Shown one piece after another: positions 1 to 7,982 of a stretch of 64,000 bases of DNA. The first letter of the stretch is position 1, and each line of letters starts with the position of its first letter. This DNA comes from Embleya sp049739465 (GTDB taxonomy: Bacteria > Actinomycetota > Actinomycetes > Streptomycetales > Streptomycetaceae): the NCBI RefSeq assembly GCF_049739465.1, contig NZ_JBMHHY010000026.1, positions 95,771-159,770 of the forward strand, written 5' to 3'. The position numbers and the translations under genes are program-made. The notes under the pieces were generated by a model that saw only the letters and a list, made by a program, of their open reading frames with translations, did not search any database and was not told where the DNA came from.

Positions 1-499
1 GATGGAGCAGCATCCGCGTGTTGCCAAGGGTGTTGGGTTTGACGCGTTCCAGATCCAAAAACTCGGCGACGCCCTCGTCGTACGAACGCATCAGTTCACT
101 GTAGACATCGCCGTCGATCGGGGTCTCCTCGATCTCGACGAAGCCGTGCTTCGCGAAGAAGTCGACCTCGAAGGTCAGGCAGAATATCCGTCGAACGCCG
201 AGCCAACGCGCGGTCTCCAGGAGTTTGCCGAGCAACAACCGGCCCAGTCCGTGTCCGCGACACGCCGGATCCACCGCGAGAGTGCGCACCTCGGCGAGGT
301 CTTCCCACATCACGTGCAGCGCGCCGCAGGCGACCACCTCGCTGTCGGTGTCCCGCTCGGCGACCCAAAACTCCTGTACATCCTCGAAGAGGGTGACCGT
401 GGGTTTGTCGAGCAGGATACGCAGCCCCACGTACCCGTCCACAAGGCGTCGAATGGCCCGCACATCGGACGTTCTGGCACGTCGGATCGTCACTTCCAT
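1..499 (-). CDS. GNAT N-acetyltransferase, probable amino-acid N-acetyltransferase (cut by left edge)
   Basis: The gene reads leftward from an ATG at 499 and leaves the window after 166 codons, so only the extreme C-terminus is missing. The N-terminus MEVTIRRARTSDVRAIRRLV is the first strand and helix of a GNAT fold. The acetyl-CoA binding stretch follows as VRTLAVDPACRGHGLGRLLL (Q/R-x-x-G-x-G/A pattern), then the FFAKHGFVEI strand near the end. The tail (LDLERVKPNTLGNTRM) resembles the actinobacterial stand-alone ArgA-type enzymes that acetylate glutamate in arginine biosynthesis. That assignment comes from overall likeness; other small-molecule acetyltransferases cannot be excluded. No partner gene is visible because the downstream side lies outside the window. 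Confidence 0.85.
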   Translation of the reverse strand, partial: MEVTIRRARTSDVRAIRRLVDGYVGLRILLDKPTVTLFEDVQEFWVAERDTDSEVVACGALHVMWEDLAEVRTLAVDPACRGHGLGRLLLGKLLETARWLGVRRIFCLTFEVDFFAKHGFVEIEETPIDGDVYSELMRSYDEGVAEFLDLERVKPNTLGNTRMLLH

Positions 500-1313
500 G
501 CGCTGACGCTATCGCGATCACGATAGCCGTCGCCGCTCCGCCCCGTTTACCACCGATCTGCCCTGTGGGCCGTGGAAACAGCCGGCTCGACGAGCATGGT
601 CCCGGGTGCGGTTTCCCGTCGCCCGGACCGGACGTTCTTCATACATCCGACCCGGATACCGCTGGTCGCGGCCGTGTGTTGTGGAGTGATCGGGTCTGAT
701 ATGGACGGATTCCCCCGGTCATTCCCGGGTCCCGGATTCGGCCACCCGCGTGCTCGCGCACGCCACCTCGGCATCGTCGGTACATCGGTACATACGTTGC
801 CGATCACCGGCTTCGCGCCCGGCGTGCCGAGGAAACTCGACCGGGCGGTCATCTCGGATCCGGCGGCATCCCGCGGCACCCGGAGCGGCAGAATCGGGGT
901 GACCTCGGTTCCGGCCTTGTGATCCGGCCGGTCTTCCACGGTCCGGTCGTGGTGTCGAATTCCCCCTGCGCCGGCTTCGCGGCCGGCGATTTCCCGCCGG
1001 CGGGCACGGTGTTTCGCACGACCGCGGACTTCGCCTCGGCGTCGAAGGTGTGGCGGGCGGCGAGGCGAGCGGAGCCGCCTGGTGGGAGGCGGGACGGACG
1101 AGGTGCGGTCGGCCCGACGGTGGCCACCGCGACGACACGGCCCACCCGGGTTTTCGCTCGCATCGCGTCGGCCCGCTTTCCGTTCCACGGCGCGGAAGTC
1201 CGCTTTTCTTACGTAGATCATTAATGCGATTACGCAGAGTCGCGCTGCGGAGTGCTTCGGAGTGCTTCGGGGCGCACCGAACGAATTGGCGAAGCGTTCA
1301 TGCGCGGCGCCGG
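500..1313. other. Non-coding stretch of about 800 bp with no convincing gene
   Basis: Several open frames cross this stretch on both strands, but none combines a ribosome binding site, a recognisable domain and steady codon bias. It lies downstream of blaI, where a BlaR1/M56 sensor protease gene is usual; nothing like one is present. A 10-bp tandem duplication (AGTGCTTCGG twice) lies at about 1251-1270 and a CGTAG half-site at about 1212. It may be long intergenic DNA or a decayed gene. Confidence 0.5.
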
Positions 1314-1682
1314 CTAGGTCGTGGCTTCGGGCAGCGCGACGCGCAGTGCGTCGCGCAACGCGTCGAGTTGTTCGGGCGTCATGCCCTCGACGAAGTGCAC
1401 GAGAGCACCGGCCCGACTGTCGCCGGCCGCCCAGTCGGCGCGCATCAACTCCGCGGTATAGGCGTCGCGCGAGCGCACCGCTTCGTAGAGATAGGCCCGT
1501 CCGACCATCCGTCGGCGCAGCAGGCCCTTGCGGAAGAGTTTGTCGAGCACGGTCATCACGGTCGTATACGCGGGCTCCCGATCCGGCCGCAGCGCCGCCT
1601 GCACGTCGCGTACCGAGGACGGGCTGTTGCGCTGCCAGACGCGGAGCATCACCTGGGCTTCGAGCTCGCCGAGCCGTTTCAT
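1314..1682 (-). CDS. BlaI/MecI/CopY-family transcriptional repressor
   Basis: A 122-residue winged-helix repressor. MKRLGELEAQVMLRVW opens helix 1; VRDVQAALRPDREPAYTTVMTVLDKLFRKGLL is the characteristic recognition-helix region (AYTTVMTVLDKL) with the wing LLRRRMVGRAYLY; the C-terminal helix dimerises. I start it at the ATG at 1682 because GAGGG lies 6 nt before it; an in-frame ATG at 1697 has no comparable site. It diverges from an M23 peptidase gene, with two CTACG/CGTAG palindromes between them. Family members repress beta-lactamase, PBP or copper genes and are inactivated by a BlaR1-type membrane protease, but no such protease is adjacent. The likely role is repression of itself and the M23 gene (inference). 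Confidence 0.85.
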   Translation of the reverse strand: MKRLGELEAQVMLRVWQRNSPSSVRDVQAALRPDREPAYTTVMTVLDKLFRKGLLRRRMVGRAYLYEAVRSRDAYTAELMRADWAAGDSRAGALVHFVEGMTPEQLDALRDALRVALPEATT

Positions 1683-1742
1683 GTCGGACCCTCGCAAAAC
1701 CTCGTCGTGCCGTGAGCTGCGTCACGTCGGCCGGACCATCTC

Positions 1743-1758
1743 CTACGCGGCATCGTAG
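1743..1758. promoter_or_regulatory. Probable BlaI-type operator, copy 1 (blaI side)
   Basis: Perfect 5-6-5 palindrome CTACG-CGGCAT-CGTAG, 61 bp upstream of the blaI start codon. The CTAC/GTAG half-sites resemble the TACTACA-type operators of BlaI-family repressors, and the same half-sites and spacer length recur at 1869-1886. Assignment to BlaI is inferred from position and similarity. Confidence 0.5.
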
Positions 1759-1868
1759 ATGTAGTTTCGTCCGATTTTGTCGTCCCGGAAACCGGGTCCT
1801 TCGACCCTGTCGACGGTGGGCCGCGGGTCGGTCCGAGGCGCGGGGCCGGATCGGGGCCGGGATCGACT

Positions 1869-1886
1869 ACTACGCGGGGACGTAGT
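1869..1886. promoter_or_regulatory. Probable BlaI-type operator, copy 2 (M23 peptidase side)
   Basis: Perfect 6-6-6 palindrome ACTACG-CGGGGA-CGTAGT, 83 bp upstream of the M23 peptidase start and 110 bp from copy 1. Both copies share the ACG-CGG core and a 6-nt spacer. The position suits repression of the peptidase promoter by the divergent BlaI-type protein (inference). Confidence 0.5.
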
Positions 1887-1968
1887 GTCCGATCCGTCAC
1901 GACTTGGTCGATTCACGGCGGATTGTTACCACTGAGCACGGCCCCGTCGTCGACACCCCGAGGTATTC

Positions 1969-2736
1969 GTGCCGCACTCCCCCGCAGTTCCGCCCACGCC
2001 CACCGACCGCCGCTCGCGGCTGCGCAAGCTGCGCCCGAGCCGGCCGGTCACCGTGGTCTCGGGCCTCGCGCTGCTCGCCGTCGCGGTCACCGCCGGCGTC
2101 CAGGTCTCGGGAGCGGAGTCGACGCTGGACCGGGCGGCGAGCGCGGATCCGGCGGACGCGGCGCGGCTCGCCGACCGTGGTGCGGATGTGGCCGCTCGTT
2201 CGCACGAGCGGGCGGTGCTCGACGCCGGGCAGGCGGCGCGGGAGGCGGACGCCGCGCGGGAGGCGGAGCGGGTCCGGGCGGCCGAGCAGGCCCGGGAGGC
2301 GCAGGAGGCCGAGCGGCAGGCCGCGGCGGCCCGGGCCGCCGCGAGTTGGGTGTTGCCGACCTCCGACTACACGCTGACCGGCCGGTTCGGCAACAGCGGC
2401 GCGCGCTGGGCGAGCACGCACACCGGCCTGGACTTCGCGACCGGCTCCGGTACGCCGATCAAGGCCGCAGCGGCGGGCACGATAACCTCGGCCGGCCCGG
2501 CGGGCGCGTTCGGCAACCGGATCGTGATCACCCACTCCGACGGCACCCAGACCTGGTACTGCCACCAGTCGCGGTTCGCCCGGACCGGCGGCGCGGTCGC
2601 GGCCGGCGAGGTGATCGGCTACGTCGGTACGACCGGCAACTCGACCGGCCCGCACCTGCACTTCGAGGTACACCCCGGCGGCGGCGCGGCCACCGACCCG
2701 AACACGTGGCTGGTCGGCAAGGGCGTCACGCCCTGA
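1969..2736 (+). CDS. M23 (LytM/DD-endopeptidase) family membrane-anchored peptidase
   Basis: A 255-residue protein: basic N-terminus, one membrane segment at about residues 28-46, an Ala/Arg/Glu-rich coiled coil at about 60-125, then a C-terminal M23 domain. The zinc-site residues are all present: H151 and D155 in HTGLD, and H229/H231 in GPHLHFE, with a conserved H199. M23 enzymes cut peptide cross-bridges of peptidoglycan outside the membrane. The GTG start at 1969 has GAGG a few bases upstream. Its last codons overlap convergently with the SGNH hydrolase gene. It probably remodels the wall under control of the divergent BlaI-type repressor; the regulation is inferred from the operator-like palindromes upstream. 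Confidence 0.9.
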   Translation: MPHSPAVPPTPTDRRSRLRKLRPSRPVTVVSGLALLAVAVTAGVQVSGAESTLDRAASADPADAARLADRGADVAARSHERAVLDAGQAAREADAAREAERVRAAEQAREAQEAERQAAAARAAASWVLPTSDYTLTGRFGNSGARWASTHTGLDFATGSGTPIKAAAAGTITSAGPAGAFGNRIVITHSDGTQTWYCHQSRFARTGGAVAAGEVIGYVGTTGNSTGPHLHFEVHPGGGAATDPNTWLVGKGVTP

Positions 2737-3352
2737 CGGTCAGCGAGTCCAGCCAGTCCCACCAGCCGCCCTCGGCGATCAGCGCGGCGAGCTTGGCGTA
2801 GCCGACCGGGTCGCAGTGCGCTCCGTCGCCGTACGCCTCGATCGCCGCCCACCACTCGGGATCCTCGCTCAGTGCGCGCTGGACGGGTACGAACGGGACG
2901 CCCCGTGCGGCGCACGTCTTGGCGTACGCCTCCTCCAGCGTCAGCGCGTCCTCCGCGCTCGCCGCATCGGGTACCGGCGGCGGGCCGACGACCAGGCAGG
3001 TCCAGCGGGCGCCGGTGGCGGTGTCCAGTATCGCGTCGAGGTTGGCCACACTGTCCGCGAGCCGTACCCGCGGCCGGCCGTGGTCGAGCGCGAGGTCGTT
3101 GACGCCGAACGCGAAGACCATGCCGGTGCCGTCGGCGTGCCGCAGGCGCGGGACGGCCTCGCCGTACCAGCGCTCGGCGACGTCGGCCGAGGTCTCCAGC
3201 CGCACGCCCAGGTTGTACGCGGTCAACTGCCGGCCCCGGCGACGGGACTCGGCCGCCAGACGGCCGACCCATCCGCCGCCGGAGAGGTCGCCGACGCCTT
3301 GGACGAACGAATCGCCGGCGACGCAGATCCGCAGATCGGGGGCTGCTTCCAT
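2726..3352 (-). CDS. SGNH/GDSL-type hydrolase
   Basis: A 208-residue cytoplasmic esterase/lipase-like protein with no signal peptide. Block I is ICVAGDSFVQG (nucleophile Ser), block II glycine is in YNLGVRLE, block III is FAFGVNDL (Gly/Asn oxyanion residues), and block V is DGAHCDPVGY (catalytic Asp and His), so the whole SGNH set is present. The substrate cannot be read from the sequence; family members cut esters of lipids, sugars or acylated cofactors. The gene lies downstream of lysS beyond a strong hairpin and is therefore probably transcribed separately. It overlaps the 3' end of the M23 gene by 11 bp, tail to tail. Confidence 0.85.
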   Translation of the reverse strand: MEAAPDLRICVAGDSFVQGVGDLSGGGWVGRLAAESRRRGRQLTAYNLGVRLETSADVAERWYGEAVPRLRHADGTGMVFAFGVNDLALDHGRPRVRLADSVANLDAILDTATGARWTCLVVGPPPVPDAASAEDALTLEEAYAKTCAARGVPFVPVQRALSEDPEWWAAIEAYGDGAHCDPVGYAKLAALIAEGGWWDWLDSLTVRA

Positions 3353-3401
3353 GCGGCCGACCTTATGCGTACGAACGGGTGACGCGCCCGGAAATGCGGC
3401 A

Positions 3402-3443
3402 GGAGCCCCCTCGGGGGCGACGATCCGTCACCGAGGGGGCTCC
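3402..3443 (-). terminator. Hairpin terminator of lysS
   Basis: Perfect 13-bp stem GGAGCCCCCTCGG / CCGAGGGGGCTCC with a 16-nt loop, 18 bp beyond the lysS stop codon. No T-tract, as is usual in these GC-rich genomes. Confidence 0.75.
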
Positions 3444-3461
3444 CGTACTGCGTTCGGCGGG

Positions 3462-4970
3462 TCAGTCGGTGGTCGGCTTCACCAGCGGGAACAGGATCGT
3501 CTCGCGGATGCCGCGCCCGGTGAAGGCCATGATCATCCGGTCGATGCCCATGCCCACGCCGCCGCTCGGCGGCATCGCGAACTCCAGCGCGCGCAGGAAG
3601 TCCTCGTCGATCCGCATGGCCTCGACGTCACCGCCGGCCGCGAGCAAGGACTGCTCGGTGAGCCGCCGGCGCTGCTCGACCGGGTCGACCAACTCCGAGT
3701 AGCCGGTGCCCAGTTCCATGCCGAAGCCGATCAGGTCCCACTTCTCCGCGACGCCCGACGCGCTGCGGTGCTGGCGGGTCAGCGGCGACGTCTCGATCGG
3801 ATAGTCGCGGACGAAGGTCGGCTCGATCAGCGTGTGCTCGACCAGCGCCTCGAAGATCTCCTGGACCAGCTTGCCCTGACCCCAGGCCTTGTCGTACTCG
3901 ATCTCGCGGGCGTCGGCGAGCTTGCGTACGGTCTCGAGCGGGGTCTCGGGGGTGACCTCCTCGCCGACGGCCTCGGAGACCGAGCCGTAGACGGTGATCT
4001 CGCGCCAGTCGCCGGAGATGTCCACCTCGCGGTCGCCGTGCCGGAAGATCTGCGAGCCGAACACGGTCTGCGCGACGTGCTGGTAGACCTCGCGGGTGAG
4101 GGTGGCCACGGTGTTGTAGTCGCCGTACGCCTCGTAGGCCTCGAGCATGGTGAACTCGGGGTTGTGCGTCGAGTCCGCGCCCTCGTTGCGGAAGTTGCGG
4201 TTGATCTCGAAGACCTTCTCGGCACCGCCGACGACCAGGCGCTTGAGGTAGAGCTCGGGCGCGATGCGCAGGTAGAGGTCCATGTCGTACGCATTGATGT
4301 GGGTGACGAACGGCCGCGCGGTGGCGCCGCCGTGCACCGGCTGCAACATCGGCGTCTCGACCTCCAGGAAGTCCCTGGCGTCGAACCATTCGCGGATGGC
4401 GCGGACGATCCGGCTGCGGGTGCGCAACATCGCGCGCGACTCGTCGTTGACGATCAGGTCGACGTAGCGCTGGCGGACCCGGGCCTCGGGGTCGGTCAGG
4501 CCCTTGTGCTTGTCCGGCAGCGGCCGCAGGCACTTGGAGGTGATCGCCCACGAGTCGACCATGATCGACAGCTCGCCGCGGCGGGAGGTGATCACCTGGC
4601 CCTCGACGCCGACATGGTCGCCCAGGTCGACATCACTCTTCCAGGCGGCCAGCGACTCGGCGCCGACCCCGTCCAGCGAGACCATCACCTGGATGTCGCC
4701 GTCGCCGTCGCGCAGCGTGGCGAAGCACAACTTGCCGCCGGTGCGGTAGAGCACGACCCGGCCGGTGATGCCGACCCGCCGCCCGGTCTCCACATCGGCG
4801 TCGAGACCGTCGAACTCGGCGCGCAGGGCACCGACCGTGGTACTGCGAGGGAATCCGACCGGATACGGGTCGGTCCCCTCGGCCCGAAGCCGATCGAGCT
4901 TGTCGCGGCGAACCCGCATCTGCTCGGGAAGGTCGTCGATCTGCGGCTGCGCTGCGCTCTGCTCGGTCAC
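3462..4970 (-). CDS. lysS: Lysyl-tRNA synthetase, class II
   Basis: 502 residues, the normal length for class II LysRS. The N-terminal OB-fold anticodon-binding domain runs to about residue 160 (VGITGRVVLYRTGGKLCFA). The catalytic core carries motif 1 around FLEVETPMLQP, motif 2 as FRNEGADSTHNPEFTMLE, and motif 3 as GVGMGIDRMIM near the C-terminus. It charges tRNA-Lys with lysine using ATP in the cytoplasm. The ATG start fits the family N-terminus. A 13-bp hairpin follows the stop. Upstream on the same strand is a proline-rich protein, then coaX and the NAD/pantothenate genes. The 130 bp before the gene is free of other genes and presumably holds its promoter. Confidence 0.97.
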   Translation of the reverse strand: MTEQSAAQPQIDDLPEQMRVRRDKLDRLRAEGTDPYPVGFPRSTTVGALRAEFDGLDADVETGRRVGITGRVVLYRTGGKLCFATLRDGDGDIQVMVSLDGVGAESLAAWKSDVDLGDHVGVEGQVITSRRGELSIMVDSWAITSKCLRPLPDKHKGLTDPEARVRQRYVDLIVNDESRAMLRTRSRIVRAIREWFDARDFLEVETPMLQPVHGGATARPFVTHINAYDMDLYLRIAPELYLKRLVVGGAEKVFEINRNFRNEGADSTHNPEFTMLEAYEAYGDYNTVATLTREVYQHVAQTVFGSQIFRHGDREVDISGDWREITVYGSVSEAVGEEVTPETPLETVRKLADAREIEYDKAWGQGKLVQEIFEALVEHTLIEPTFVRDYPIETSPLTRQHRSASGVAEKWDLIGFGMELGTGYSELVDPVEQRRRLTEQSLLAAGGDVEAMRIDEDFLRALEFAMPPSGGVGMGIDRMIMAFTGRGIRETILFPLVKPTTD

Positions 4971-5103
4971 GGCACAAGGCTACCCATCCCGTCTCCGCGC
5001 CTCGAACCGGAATCCATCGAGGCGTCCGGGCTCGACACCGGCGGCGCGGACGCCTGCTCGGGCACGGTCGGCGCCGCCGTGAGGTATCGGGGCGTGCTCG
5101 GGG

Positions 5104-6123
5104 TCAGCCGGTGCCGGTCTGGAGGATTTCCGGGGTGGGGAGTTGGCCCAGGGCGCGGCCTTGGCGGCGGTGGGGGATTACCGGGGAGAGGGGTTCCGGC
5201 GACGGGCTCGCGTCGGGGGGTGTGGCGTCGGCGGATGTGGGTTCTTGTTCGTGGGGTGCGGAATCGATTCGGGGGGCTTCGGGGTCGGGGGCTTTCGCTG
5301 CGGGATCGGCGGGCTTGGGCTCGGGGGCTTCGGGCGCCTCGGGGGCGAGGGTCTTGGGCTTGAGGGTCTCCGACTTGGGGGCCGCGCGGACCTCGGGTTC
5401 GGCGACTTCGGGTTCGAGGGCTTCGGGGGTCCTGGGCTCGGGAGCCTTGGGGACGGCGGGTGTGAGGGCTTTGGCGGGCTCCAGGGGGGTGGGGGCCTGG
5501 TGCTTGTGGTGGGTGGTGTGTTGCGGGTCCGGCCTGGTCGCGGGCGGCGTGCGGGTGGACCCGGGCGTGAGCGCGGGTGTGCGGGTGGTGGGGTTCGGGG
5601 TGAACTCGGGCTGGGTTGGGCGGGGTTGGGGGGTGCGGGCGATGCGCGGGCGGCCCGGGATGAGGATGTCCAGGGGGTCGGGTCCGGATGCCCTGGTGGC
5701 TCGGTGGTGGGCTCTTGCGGTCAGGCGTTGTTCGAGGGCCGCCTCCGCCAGCCGGGTGCAGCGGCGCAGCAGTGCGGCGCGGCTTGCTCGCTCCCGGGCG
5801 CCGCAGGGGAGGTCGACGGCCGTGCGCAGGGCGGCCAGGTCCTCGGCCGAGGGGATGTGCGCGGCCTCGTCCACCGCGGTGCGCAGGCAGGACAGGAAAC
5901 CGGCCGCGCTCCCGGGCAACGCGGCGCGATAGCGCCGTAGTTCGGCCGCCATGAAGGTGCGCAGCCGCTCCCGCTCGTCGTGTGCCTCGGCGATCGCCCG
6001 GCCGAGCAGCCAGAAGTCGACCGAGTCGGGGCCGCCGCGCAGCGCGACGGTCAGCGCCCGACGCAGCACCCGCACCTCGTGCGCGCTGAAGGCCATCCCC
6101 TGGTCACCATGTGGCGTCGGCAT
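5104..6123 (-). CDS. Hypothetical protein with a conserved-looking helical N-terminus and Pro/Glu/Ala-rich tail
   Basis: About 339 residues from the ATG at 6123; in-frame TTG 6153 upstream and ATG 6096 downstream are alternatives, none with a clear ribosome binding site. Residues 1-135 look globular and helical (FSAHEVRVLRRALTVALRGG, FWLLGRAIAEAHDERERLRT). Residues about 150-339 are low-complexity repeats of P, E, A, K and T with runs such as APEAPEPKPADPA. There is no signal peptide or membrane span. I do not recognise a family. The long disordered tail suggests a cytosolic scaffold or DNA/RNA-associated protein, but that is only a guess. The gene sits between coaX and lysS on the same strand. 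Confidence 0.65.
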   Translation of the reverse strand: MPTPHGDQGMAFSAHEVRVLRRALTVALRGGPDSVDFWLLGRAIAEAHDERERLRTFMAAELRRYRAALPGSAAGFLSCLRTAVDEAAHIPSAEDLAALRTAVDLPCGARERASRAALLRRCTRLAEAALEQRLTARAHHRATRASGPDPLDILIPGRPRIARTPQPRPTQPEFTPNPTTRTPALTPGSTRTPPATRPDPQHTTHHKHQAPTPLEPAKALTPAVPKAPEPRTPEALEPEVAEPEVRAAPKSETLKPKTLAPEAPEAPEPKPADPAAKAPDPEAPRIDSAPHEQEPTSADATPPDASPSPEPLSPVIPHRRQGRALGQLPTPEILQTGTG

Positions 6124-6199
6124 ACCACGCACTGTATGCCGCGAGCCGGACAATCCGGCTTATTTGTTACTTGTGTTTTCCGACCCGAGCCGGCCGCGA

Positions 6200-6988
6200 T
6201 CAGACCGCCGCGTTGCGCTCGTAGACCATCCGCAGTCCGATCAGGGTCAACCACGGCTCGTGTACGTCGATCACCGACGCCTCCCCCAGGACCAGCGTGG
6301 CGAGTCCGCCGGTGGCCACCACGGTGACCGCGTCCGGGTCGTCCGGGGACAGTTCGGCCGCCATCCGCTTGACCACGCCGTCCACCTGCCCGGCGAAGCC
6401 GTACAGGATCCCGGCCTGCATCGCCTCGACCGTGCTCTTGCCGATCACGCTGCGCGGACGCATCAGCTCGATCTTGCGCAGCTGCGCGCCGCGCGCGCCG
6501 AGCGCGTCCACCGAGATCTCGATGCCGGGGGCGATCGCGCCGCCGACGTACTCGCCCTTCGTGCTGACCGCGTCGAACGTGGTCGCGGTGCCGAAGTCGA
6601 CCACCACGCACGGCCCGCCGTAGAGCTTGACCGCCGCGAGCGCGTTGATGATCCGGTCGGTGCCGACCTCCTTGGGGTTGTCCATCAGCACCGGCACCCC
6701 GGTCTTGACCCCGGGTTCGACCACGACCGTGGGGATGTCCCCGTAGTAGCGCCGCACCATGTCGCGCATCTCGTGCAGCACGGACGGCACCGTGGAACAG
6801 ATCGCGATGCCGTCGATGCCCTCGGCACCGATCAGCGGGTGTTGGCCGAGCAACCCCGCGAGGACGACCGCGAGTTCGTCGGCGGTCCGCCGGGCCTCGG
6901 TCGAGATGCGCCAGTGCTCGACGATCTCGTCACCGTCGAACAGGCCGAGCACGGTATGCGAGTTACCGACGTCGATGGTGAGCAACAT
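6200..6988 (-). CDS. coaX: Type III pantothenate kinase
   Basis: 262 residues starting at the ATG at 6988, where the protein begins directly with the phosphate-binding motif MLLTIDVGNSHTVLGLF. Further ASKHA-fold motifs follow: GIAICSTVP, GTDRIINALAA, VVDFGTATTFDAV (metal/pantothenate Asp) and GGAIAPGIEIS. CoaX phosphorylates pantothenate at the first step of coenzyme A synthesis and is insensitive to CoA feedback. The gene follows nadC, nadB, panD and panC on the same strand, so pantothenate synthesis and its first use are clustered. About 100 bp separate it from nadC, so it may be read through or have its own promoter. Confidence 0.95.
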   Translation of the reverse strand: MLLTIDVGNSHTVLGLFDGDEIVEHWRISTEARRTADELAVVLAGLLGQHPLIGAEGIDGIAICSTVPSVLHEMRDMVRRYYGDIPTVVVEPGVKTGVPVLMDNPKEVGTDRIINALAAVKLYGGPCVVVDFGTATTFDAVSTKGEYVGGAIAPGIEISVDALGARGAQLRKIELMRPRSVIGKSTVEAMQAGILYGFAGQVDGVVKRMAAELSPDDPDAVTVVATGGLATLVLGEASVIDVHEPWLTLIGLRMVYERNAAV

Positions 6989-7091
6989 CGTGGGCGTCCT
7001 TGGTGTTCTGGCTCGGGCCGTGGGGGACGGAGCGCGGCTTCGGGAGGGTGGCGGGACGTGGCGGGCTGATCCGGTGAACGGTACCGGTCGC

Positions 7092-7982
7092 TCAGGCGCG
7101 CAGATCCACGCCGATGTCCAGAATCGGCGCGGAGTGGGTGAGCGCGCCGACCGCGAGGTAGTCGACGCCGGTCTCGGCGACCTCGCGGGCGCTCTCCAGG
7201 GTGAGGCCACCGCTGGCCTCCAACCGGGCCCGACCGGCCACCAGGACGACCGCCTCGCGCAGCTGACGGGGAGTCATGTTGTCCAGCAGGATCAGGTCGG
7301 CGCCCGCCTCCAGGACCGGCGGGATCTGTTCGAGGTGGTCCACCTCGACCTCGACCGGCACGTCCGGGAAGGCTGCCCGGACCGCCTTGAACGCCGCCGC
7401 GACGCCGCCCGCCGCCACCACGTGGTTGTCCTTGACCATCGCCGCGTCGGACAGCGACATCCGGTGGTTGACCCCGCCGCCGCAGCGCACCGCGTACTTC
7501 TCCAGGGCGCGCAGCCCCGGCGTGGTCTTGCGGGTGTCGCGCACCGAGGCGCCGGTGCCCTCGATCGTGTCGACCCAGGCCCGGGTCAAGGTGGCCACGC
7601 CGGAGAGCCGGGACAGCAGATTGAGCGACACCCGCTCGGCGGTGAGCAGCGCGCGGGTGCTCGCCTCGGCGCCGAACAACACCGTGCCCGGCGGCACCGC
7701 GGCGCCGTCGGGCACGTGTCGGGTGACCACCAGGTCGGCGCCGCAGACCAGTTCCAGGACGGCCTCGGCGACCGGGACACCGGCCACCACGCCCGCCGCG
7801 CGCGCGGTGTACTCGGCGTACCCGCGGGCGTGGTCGGGGACGGTGGCCACCGAGGTGACGTCCACACCCCCGTCGAGGTCCTCGGCCACGGCGGCGCTCG
7901 CGAGCGCCGCGACGGCAAGCGGGTCGAGCCCGGCCTCGGCCAGGCGCGCGGTGAGATCGGCGGACAGCTGGACGGTGCTCAC
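7092..7982 (-). CDS. nadC: Nicotinate-nucleotide pyrophosphorylase (quinolinate phosphoribosyltransferase)
   Basis: 296 residues, the normal size. The GTG start at 7982 overlaps the nadB stop (GTGA), a sign of translational coupling. Visible family motifs are RLSGVATLTRAWVD, the substrate-binding VRDTRKTTPGLRALEKYAV, GGGVNHRMSLSDAAMVKDNH, VEVEVDHLEQI, LILLDNM and the phosphate loop ASGGLTLE. The enzyme converts quinolinate and PRPP to nicotinate mononucleotide in de novo NAD synthesis. It lies immediately downstream of nadB. nadA is not in this window. Confidence 0.96.
   Translation of the reverse strand: MSTVQLSADLTARLAEAGLDPLAVAALASAAVAEDLDGGVDVTSVATVPDHARGYAEYTARAAGVVAGVPVAEAVLELVCGADLVVTRHVPDGAAVPPGTVLFGAEASTRALLTAERVSLNLLSRLSGVATLTRAWVDTIEGTGASVRDTRKTTPGLRALEKYAVRCGGGVNHRMSLSDAAMVKDNHVVAAGGVAAAFKAVRAAFPDVPVEVEVDHLEQIPPVLEAGADLILLDNMTPRQLREAVVLVAGRARLEASGGLTLESAREVAETGVDYLAVGALTHSAPILDIGVDLRA

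Noticed and set aside
849..1163. Small minus-strand gene downstream of blaI
   Set aside because: No ribosome binding site and no recognisable similarity; the composition is compatible with chance open frame in GC-rich DNA.
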